DNA of 64,000 nucleotides, taken from assembly GCA_948146395.1 (NCBI GenBank), contig OX411543.1:37529058-37593057 (forward strand), given 5' to 3'. This stretch comes from Fragum whitleyi (lineage: Eukaryota; Mollusca; Bivalvia; Cardiida; Cardiidae). Position numbers and translations under genes: made by a program. Positions 57,316 to 64,000 of the stretch are shown here, one piece after another (position 1 is the first letter of the stretch; every line of letters begins with the position of its first letter). The notes under the pieces are model-generated. The model was not told where the DNA came from and made no database searches. It saw only the letters and a list, made by a program, of their open reading frames with translations.

Positions 57316-57708
57316 ATATTATGTTGTAGTGGATGTTAACAATGCTCAACTTGAGAATAAGTGCTTTCTAATTCCAGAATATGAAGGGTTCATTAATGTA
57401 AAATGCAACTCTTTTCTGGGAAAACTAAATGAAAACAGTATAATTAATTGTGGGAGTTTTGGGTGCAATGCAGGAATTGTAATACAAAATGTTAACAGAC
57501 AATTGATTAGCCAGACAGGCAATTTACATCTTTTGTTCTTACGCACCTGGTTGCCATAGTGATGCATTTTGTGGATTATTTTGCAATAACTTCTAAATCC
57601 CTTTGTGTGGCTGTTTATGATGATTTTTACAAAATTATTCTACTCTTTTATCCTGTATCAGACAAGCATGTACTTTTAAAAAGAAAAAAATAATTCTGAG
57701 GAAAAACA

Positions 57709-57748
57709 CACACACACACACACACACCATACACACACACACACAAAC
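57709..57748. repeat. (CA)n microsatellite
   Basis: Two CA runs separated by cat, followed by acaaacaaacaaa. Confidence 0.95.
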
Positions 57749-57961
57749 AAAACAAACAAACAAATATTACATAATAATGTTTACTCAAAGAATTGGTTAA
57801 AAGGTTTGAATGATCAATCAGAATATGCAACCTTACCTATGATTAGGTTCTACAAATCAGGGCCGTTTGAATTGAAAATAATGTAAAGTAAGGTAGAATG
57901 GCCTTTCAATAGTATAGAAAACATTATGGAAAATCTGCTTAAAGCAATATTGAATAAGGAT

Positions 57962-58153
57962 ACTCTTGCAAGTGAATCACAAGCACTTATCTGAGATGCA
58001 TTAATTTGGAGTCGGTATCTATTTTGAAAAAAAAAATGTTAAAATTTTCTTACTTCAAAAAGGAAACCAAGATGGTAAAGACAAATATCAGGCTGATCTG
58101 TGTCTTTCCCTGCTGCTCAAGCAGGAATATTCTGGGTCTAGCATGACAAAGGT
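57962..58153. mobile_element. CCCTTGTCATG MITE, worn fragment
   Basis: Right half kept: caggctgatctgtgtctttc, gcaggaatattctgg and tctagcatgacaaagg. Confidence 0.65.
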
Positions 58154-58267
58154 ACATTATTCTGTGAAAGTATTTCAGGTACATGATACATGTTACTTAG
58201 GTTTAAACTCATTTATTTTACATTGATTGGGAAACAAGTTCTTACAACTTAGATTAATCCCTCTCAA

Positions 58268-58400
58268 TTCTGCTTGTGGTGTCTTGTCTAGAGGTAGAGT
58301 GTCGGCCTCTTGACTCAAAGGTCCTGAGTTTGATTACTGGGAGTGGCTATTGATCTTGGTTCGGTAATTGGCCCACACATTTGGTGCCAGTACTGGTACA
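58268..58400 (+). mobile_element. tRNA-headed SINE, family E
   Basis: gtggtgtcttgtctagaggt agagtgtcggcctcttgact with box B gagtttgattactgg. The anticodon-like loop and T stem are imperfect, so a SINE head rather than a gene. It ends about 130 bases before exon j. Confidence 0.6.
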
Positions 58401-58532
58401 TATTACTTTAAGTTTACTTCATGTTGATTTAGTTTTCCTTAGGTCAAGGTCATTTAACATGGTCTTAATTCAAAATTCACCAATTCAGGGACATGACAAA
58501 CATTTCACAAACATGTCTTTCTCTATTTTCAG

Positions 58533-58740
58533 CTGACGGTAAGGTCATAAAGTCTGTTAACGTAGGAAAAGAGGGTAAAGTTAAGACAGTTCTGATCGAA
58601 GAAATACAAGTCCTTGGAAAACATGAACCCATCAAAGAACTGCGAATCTTTAAGGGCAGTGAGGAGAAGATAATCATTGTATCCAAAGATAAAATTGTAG
58701 CCATTCCGTTGTATAGATGTAATCGACAGAAATTATGTGG
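58533..58740 (+). CDS. Sema1a: Semaphorin exon j: last propeller blade and PSI start
   Basis: A 208-base exon, phase 1 in and phase 2 out; acceptor ttctctattttcag, donor GTAAGG. After the split Thr it reads DGKVIKSVNVGKEGKVKTV, LIEEIQVLGKHEPIKELRIF, GSEEKIIIVSKDKIVAIPLYRC and NRQKLCG. GT-D-x-G-x-(V/I)-xK, EE(I/L)-x-V, PI-x-x-L and the closing (V/I)-x-x-(I/L)-P-(L/V)-x-RC are typical of the propeller end. The RC cysteine opens the PSI (plexin-semaphorin-integrin) knot, which continues in exon k. Confidence 0.95.
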
Positions 58741-59601
58741 GTAAGGATATCTTTTATTTTTTTCCTTGTATTAAATGTTCCATAGTGATAATTTTATCCA
58801 ATCCAATGAGTATTATTTTGTGTTTTGATTTCTCTAATTTGTGGAAACAAATCCTGTGTAATGACTGTTTCAATGGCCCAGCTGGAAACATTTATAACTG
58901 TCTATATGTTTGTTTTTTGTCTATGTTGATTAGTGTTTTGATTTTCACTAATTTGAGGAAAAAACCTATATAATATAGAAAAGTCTTGAATTTTATCATT
59001 GAACAAGCTACTATTAGGGGGAGAGTGTATCACATTTGTCTTTCTGTCTTTACATCTGTCAATCCATTACTCAACTCAGATTTCCACTTGAAGAAACAGC
59101 ACTTAGTTTTGAAATGAAGGTCATTAATAACATCAATATATTTCTGCAAACTGTAAGGTCAAGGTCTAGTCCATTCTTGCAAGGTCAAAAGGTGGATCTC
59201 ATTTGGAAATATTGAAAGCTAGTGTCAGAAATACCATGTTGAGGGTGATTTCTAAAACCCTGTAAAAACAGCCTGATTAATCTGTATTTAGGACAGTTTT
59301 CGAGTTGACAATACCTTTGATCTATTATTGGCTGCAGAAAACCTGCATTTCTCTTAAGTTGTGTAATCATTAAGAACATTCAAGTCCTTTGATCCGGTAT
59401 TACCTTTCATACACGGATCTATAAATCAAGGCAATGTTAGATAACTTTGTAAACTCTATAGTTTTATCTTTGTGAAGAATAAATCAAAAGACCCACTAGC
59501 TCATTTAGCTGATATTGTAAATCATAAACAAAACTGAAAGATTTTGAGAGCATTTTGGGTTTTCAGTGCAAAACTATTGTGAGTAGATATAAATATACCA
59601 A

Positions 59602-59672
59602 AGAGTCAGCACCAAAATATTGTAAGTGCCTATAGATATATAGGCACTTACAATAATTTTGCGCTGACCCCT
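59602..59672. repeat. GGGTTCAGTGCAA hairpin repeat, copy 4
   Basis: agagtcagcaccaaaatatt gtaagtgcctatag with its complement; arms differ by a few bases only. Confidence 0.75.
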
Positions 59673-59734
59673 CAATATAAGCTCTTACAAAAGTTAAGAA
59701 CTAAACCCCTATATAGATTTGTATATGTTGTGAT

Positions 59735-60299
59735 GTTGATAAGTGGTTCATGTATTTAAAAGTATTATAGTCAAACAGTGTGGAAAAAGAATATATTTCT
59801 CTTTCACACAAAATGACATCTTCCAGCTAAGTTATGGTACTTTTGATGTGCCTGTTTGGTAGATTTTGACATTGTGTGTATTTCCATTTATTCATCTTCA
59901 CTACCGTAGCACATGCCCATATGAGCGACACCCCCAGAAGAGGGTTAGTTGTTACGGGGGATAGTGCAAGGATACATGACAAAACTACTGCTGAGATCCG
60001 CCATGGTTCTTTAACGTGCTCGGTGTAAAGCACCGTCTCACAGGGCCTTGGTTTAACGTCTCATCCGAAAGACAATTAGTTTTGTTAGTGTACCAGCCCG
60101 GGAATCGAACCCACGCGGTTTTGAAGTCCGGTGCTCTACCAACTGAGCCAATCGGGCTGGTAATGTCAATAAGTGGTTCATGTATTTAAAGGTATTATAG
60201 TCAAACAGTGTGAAAAAAGAATATATTTCCCTTTCACACAAAATGACATCTTCCAGCTAAGTTATGGTACTTTTGATGTGCCTGTTTGGTAGATTTTGA
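59735..60299. repeat. Direct 135-bp duplication flanking a SINE
   Basis: 59735-59869 and 60165-60299 are nearly identical (aagtggttcatgtatttaaa ... tttggtagattttga), offset by exactly 430 bases. The SINE lies between them. The copies are far too long to be a normal target duplication. Confidence 0.9.
59900..60164 (-). mobile_element. tRNA-headed SINE, family B, copy 2
   Basis: On the minus strand: head ccagcccgattggctcagtt ggtagagc with box B gggttcgattccc and closing ggctgg; body acactaacaaaactaattgt, ctttcggatgagacgttaaa, gttaaagaaccatgg, gtaacaactaaccctcttct. The loop reads cttcaaa. The head is the best preserved tRNA-like part in the window, but the attached body marks it as a SINE. Confidence 0.85.
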
Positions 60300-62154
60300 A
60301 ATGATATACTCTGTTATTTGATATGTGACAAGACATGTAGATTTGGCATGTGTTGTATACCCTTAACTCACTAGAGTATCCAGACTTTAGGACTATAAAA
60401 TAGAAAACAATCCACATGCTCAAAACATAAAGAGTAGCAATTTTTCTTACTATGTGTCCCCAACACACTTAAAATGATTTCGATTGTGTGTTAAACATGT
60501 TGAAATATTCTGTTATTGTTTCATTTCAATTTTGCAATACTTAAATGTTCCTGTGTTTTACAGCCATAGACAGATAGGGAAGATATTTTTTTTATTTCAA
60601 ATATAAAGTAAAACTCATTCCCCACTACTCTTTATCTTGTTTGAACTCATTTTTATTATTACACAGAGGCTATTCCATTCATTACCTACAACTTAGAAGA
60701 AATAAAATCAATTTAAGAAAATTATTTATTCTTTGCCATGAAGACTTGTGTCTGTCTACGAAAGAGTGTCAGTTTTAGGTGTCATCGACGATCATTTGAT
60801 TGTACACATGGATTGTTCTATTATTGTCCAACCAAGGGTAGAATATCGCTCTATTATTTAAATTTGGAGGCATAGACAGCAGGTCGTAATTCGAGAACAC
60901 CTAAAATTCTGTGATCCTACAGACTTGAAATACATGTACTATGTTTGTAAAAGGAGTCGTATAGTTTTCTCTTTTTGCTTTCTATGTCTGTTTGATTGTA
61001 AAAATATAATTGAGTTTACTCATAATGTAGAGTTTTCCTTATTAATGAAACTTTTTTCTGTCAAAAATCATAGACATTTAATCTAGACTTAACCAAGGAT
61101 GTATGCAGTTTCACCTTGTTAGTCTTTGCTTCAACATTTTTGGTAAGACTTATCTTGAAACTGGTGACATGTCAAGTTCACTGGAAAACAAAGCATGTCA
61201 TAGTGACAGTTTGGTTTAAATTCACATTTAATAAAACTTTTAATACAACCTATTGAAGAAATTGTTTGTGGCAGGCATTTCTTAGATAAACTGAAACTTT
61301 TTCTCGACAAAAACAAATGATAGAAGTTGAGGTTTTGATTGGAGAGACGTAAATACACATGAGTTATTGAATGTTGTGTTTATAAAAAAAACTAATGCCC
61401 TGTACAAAATCAACCTAGAATTGTTTGGAACGTAGATTCAGACTAGAATAACTAATAATTTAAATCTTGAATGAAAATGGGCTTTCCTCTGTAGATCTGT
61501 GTATAGAGGAGGTTTATAAATCAGATTTACATCTTCAATATCTCATTATGGGCTCTTAATATGAATATAAATCAGACATTCTTGCCTTATTGTGAAACAA
61601 TGATTTACATAAAGCGGGAATCCTTGATTAAATTTGTACCGACTTTCTCACGTAATGAAGCTTGGGGAACCAATATTTGAATTATTGTTGAATCAATCGA
61701 CGAACAGAGTTTTTTTGTGGAAAGAAAACTGATTGTGTGTGACATGATTTACCAACAATTTCATTAATACCTTAATTGTAGATCCAAAGTAGCTGGCATA
61801 GAAGATTTCCCTTCATGTTTAGTAAGGTAGAATGAACATTTTACCTTACTAAACATAAAGAGAATCTGCTGTGCTGTACCACAAAAACAAAACAACAAAA
61901 GAAAAATAGAAATGAAAAAAAATAAGCACAGACTTTGAGTCTGCTTTCTGCCGAGCTCAATGTCTTTAGTTGCAGAATTTGTGGTTGGACACAAAGGAAT
62001 TGAGGGTCAAGAAACAGTTCCCAGTTTTGCATATGCACACATTCATTTGATGCATTTATATTCCTGTACAATCCAATTGTTTGTCAGTGTCTTTTTTGCC
62101 TTCAAAAATTCTACCCTGTCACTTGTAGAAAGATTATTGTGAAGCTCTCACCAA

Positions 62155-62236
62155 TTGTTCAATCAATCAATTCAATCAATCAATTCAATCAATCAATTCA
62201 CAATCAATTCAATCAATCAATCAACCAATCAATCAC
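62155..62236. repeat. CAATCAATT microsatellite
   Basis: Irregular repeats of caatcaattcaatcaatcaa over about 80 bases; resembles the tail of family A SINEs. Confidence 0.9.
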
Positions 62237-62268
62237 TTATTACAATGGTATCTTTCTGTATATTTCAG

Positions 62269-62340
62269 TGACTGTGTTGCGCTACAAGATCCATATTGTT
62301 CATGGCAGGGTGACTATTGTGGGACCCATTATTCTAGAGG
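62269..62340 (+). CDS. Sema1a: Semaphorin exon k: PSI domain
   Basis: A 72-base exon, phase 2 in and 2 out; acceptor ctgtatatttcag, donor GTAAGT. It encodes DCVALQDPYCSWQGDYCG then THYSR. With exon j the cysteine spacing is C-x5-C-x2-C-x7-C-x6-C. C(V/I)ALQDPYC(A/S)W is typical of class 1 semaphorins (class 6 usually has a variant of this). The exon leaves phase 2, so the gene continues beyond 64000. A microsatellite of CAATCAATT type (62159-62233) ends about 35 bases before the acceptor. Confidence 0.93.
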
Positions 62341-62939
62341 GTAAGTTTGAGCTTTGGATGAAATGATATGGTAGTGGGAAAAAACATTGCTCTGCAGTTG
62401 ATACTTTTTGTGGTCTCTTCCTAATTAATAGGAAGAGATGGCTAGGCACAGCCTAGTGGGTATTTTGGTTCCCTCACACCATAATCCTTGGTTGGCAATC
62501 AAAATATTGTTTCTATAGCTTGTACGTCCTACATCCAAAATGTTCGCTATAGCCAATCAATAAAAATTAGAAGGATTTTTTTCTATTTTGGAGCATATTT
62601 AATAAAAGCTCACAATAGTTTACAGAACATGTCTGTCTTGAATGCATGCACCTTTTAAACTTTTGTTCATCTTGTTAGTCTGCTGTGACTTTTCAACAAG
62701 AAAGCATTGTGCCCTGTTTTCACTTACTGTTTATAAATTGGCCAGGCTTCAAGTAACAGGTTTCCACCTTCTATTATATTTTGGTAACATAATACAAGAG
62801 TGAAATACCCAGATAAGCCATGTGCACTTGAGAAGATATAAATTGCAATATATCCTGTATATATTATCTTTGGCAGACAGATAATACCAGGATATGTGCT
62901 GTTGATAGTAAGTTATCCCCGCACTTAATTCTAAATCCT

Positions 62940-63185
62940 TTAAAAATTTTCAAAATTTTAGACTGGTCCTTATTTAAAGAGTTTGCAGATGAAAATGAAA
63001 AGTTGATGCACTTTTTATTAAAACAATCCTTTGTGGTAGTTAATTGTGGGATTGATTTTATACTCTAGAAAACATTGTGGAAAAAGAAGAAATTACAGGT
63101 AATTTCTTCTTTTTCCACAATATTTTCTTGAGAAATAAAACATAGGAATAATGTAAAATCTTTGATCTGTTCAGGAAAGGGTTTT
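62940..63185. mobile_element. CCCTTTCCTGTTT-related MITE, diverged
   Basis: Hairpin gtggaaaaagaagaaattac aggtaatttcttctttttcc acaat at 63074-63120, with gcagatgaaaatgaaaag at the left and gttcaggaaaggg at the right. Confidence 0.65.
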
Positions 63186-63303
63186 ATACTGAAGCTATGA
63201 CACAAGGTCACTGAGGTCATTCAGAAAAATCCAAAAGAAAAAGTTTTTATCATACTCGGTTTGCACAAACTTGCATAATTTGATACAAATGAAAATTTCA
63301 CTT

Positions 63304-63538
63304 TGCAGGGGTGTGGAATTCCCATGCCTAACATGTCCGACATGGGCGTTTCTACCTGCTGCAAAGTACATTTTTCTAGGCAACTGAGTTACAGCATTTT
63401 CTTCATTTTAAACAATAAATTTTTCAATATTCATCAATTCATTTTTGTGGGCAAGTTCATATTGATTCTGGAAAAGTAGGAAATTGACTTTTACTTGTCC
63501 ATGGACAAGTGGAGAAAAGTTGTATTTCCACACCCCTG
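63304..63538. mobile_element. Repeat R (CACACCCCTG ends), uninterrupted copy
   Basis: About 235 bases with inverted ends gcaggggtgtggaattccc and ttccacacccctgcc, inner tgtccgacatggg and cttgtccatggacaag. It gives the layout of the copy split by the mariner-type element at 4117. Confidence 0.65.
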
Positions 63539-63775
63539 CCTTTTGGAGTGAAAGGTATGAAACAGCAGTTGATATAGCATGTTAATATTAAGTGATTTGG
63601 GAAGGATTGGTAAAAGTGAAAAAAAAAAAAATGAGTATAAAAAAAATCTTCTTCACATAGATATCTTTTTACTGACACACAATGATGTATCATGGTTCAT
63701 AGACTTCTGAGTTACATAAAACAGATGTGGGGATATATATCTTAACTTATATACATAACCGTACTTTTAACCATT

Positions 63776-63952
63776 TCTATATCAGAGCTACAGATGGAGG
63801 GGGTATTTTGGATTTTAGATCAAAATTTTTTTAGAAATGATATTACAAACCTTATTTTGTGGGTACACATTTGAATTGTCTCCTCTGAGTACCTACAACA
63901 TATGTTTTAATGAGAAATAGAAATTTTAGACTGGCTTTACCCCCTCTTTAAA
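63776..63952. mobile_element. GTGGGTACTCATTTGAAT foldback, copy 5
   Basis: tatcagagctacagatggag ggggtatttt at left, actggctttaccccctcttt at right; hairpin gtgggtacacatttgaattg and gagtacctacaacat. Confidence 0.65.
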
Positions 63953-64000
63953 TGTACTTATGCTGTATTATGCCATCATATCCTTGTGACCCACAAGAAA

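Larger units (their letters stand above)
54472..58532 (+). other. Intron i-j
   Basis: A 4 kb intron. MITE next to the donor, a worn Helentron-like fragment, MITEs, a hairpin, a CA microsatellite and a tRNA-headed SINE just before exon j. Bases 55695-56040, 56130-56470, 56900-57235 and 57320-57700 show nothing identified. Confidence 0.7.
58741..62268 (+). other. Intron j-k
   Basis: A 3.5 kb intron: SINE family B within a duplication, one hairpin, a short hairpin at 61819-61857 (tgtttagtaaggtagaatga and complement), a microsatellite. A worn MITE-like hairpin is at 61250-61285 (gaagaaattgtttgtggcag gcatttctt). Bases 60310-61240, 61300-61810 and 61860-62150 show nothing else. Confidence 0.7.
1..64000 (+). 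other. Sema1a: Semaphorin gene, class-1-like (internal part; 11 exons seen)
   Basis: One semaphorin gene spans the window on the + strand. Eleven exons with AG/GT borders join without a frameshift or stop into about 502 codons. Seen in order: propeller start (VGARNKLFNIS), CQNFIRV/VCGTNAF, CPFDPDHNST, FSATVADV, FVSSF/FRETAVEHMNCGK, SRVARVCKRD/RLNCSIPGD, YGVFNTPENSIHGSAVCAF, AIAVDWQ/YDVVFVGT, IKSVNVG and the PSI segment CVALQDPYCSW. These are conserved semaphorin landmarks, and the PSI segment plus the HNST, FRETAVE and SRVARVCK stretches resemble insect Sema1a most closely. Class 1 semaphorins are membrane-anchored guidance ligands/receptors that act with plexins. The signal peptide and the Ig, membrane and cytoplasmic parts lie outside the window, so class 1 rather than another invertebrate class is an inference from motifs. 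No promoter, UTR or polyA site is visible here. Confidence 0.9.
62341..64000 (+). other. Intron downstream of exon k (3' end outside window)
   Basis: Non-coding. Holds a relative of the CCCTTTCCTGTTT MITE, a complete repeat R and one foldback. Bases 62345-62930 have nothing identified. The next coding exon is not in the window. Confidence 0.75.

Noticed and set aside
57646..57830. Cys/Val-rich ORF on the minus strand
   Set aside because: Translation of the CA microsatellite.
60090..60164. tRNA gene on the minus strand
   Set aside because: The best preserved tRNA-like sequence here, but followed by the same body as the copy at 27105; a SINE head is more likely.
1..64000. LTR retrotransposons, LINE reverse transcriptase or viral insertions
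   Set aside because: No reverse transcriptase, integrase or long terminal direct repeats were seen in any frame; all mobile elements found are non-autonomous or decayed.

Overview
The window is a 64 kb piece of an AT-rich invertebrate animal genome, most likely a bivalve or other lophotrochozoan mollusc. The evidence is a split, class-1-type (invertebrate transmembrane) semaphorin gene plus a repeat set typical of bivalves: elements with short inverted ends, a 3' hairpin and central minisatellites, several tRNA-headed SINE families, and very many short foldback elements. No bacterial, viral, rRNA or CRISPR signal was seen. The species assignment is inference.

The only protein gene I can support runs along the + strand through the whole window. 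Eleven internal exons (2770 to 62340) splice with fully consistent phases into about 502 codons. They cover almost all of the sema beta-propeller and the start of the PSI domain. The 5' end (signal peptide, start of the sema domain) lies upstream of the window. The 3' end (rest of PSI, then probably Ig, membrane and cytoplasmic parts) lies downstream. Only about 1.5 kb of the window is coding; introns range from about 0.7 to 21.6 kb.

The introns hold layered repeats. Region 1-2769: a SINE with target duplication and an inverted-repeat element. Region 2919-11871: GGTAGTGG foldbacks, a mariner-type element nested in another repeat, a tRNA-headed SINE and TTAA-flanked MITEs. Region 11998-16490: foldbacks and old repeats. 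The largest intron (16585-38211): a 3.25 kb hAT-like element with ~840 bp inverted arms, a young SINE with 13-bp target duplication, a Helentron-like element, and a 2.9 kb array of GC-rich palindromes spaced ~390 bp apart. Region 43990-54388: two large Helentron-like (HINE/pearl-type) elements with ~165 and ~177 bp central repeats, and a segmental duplication whose second copy preserves both pre-insertion sites. Region 54472-64000: more MITEs, a SINE inside a 430-bp-offset duplication, and microsatellites.

I found no new enzymatic or defence system. The most interesting material is the shared terminal architecture of the Helentron-like families, the empty-site evidence, the palindrome array, the giant foldback element, and TTAA MITEs lying within tens of bases of splice sites.
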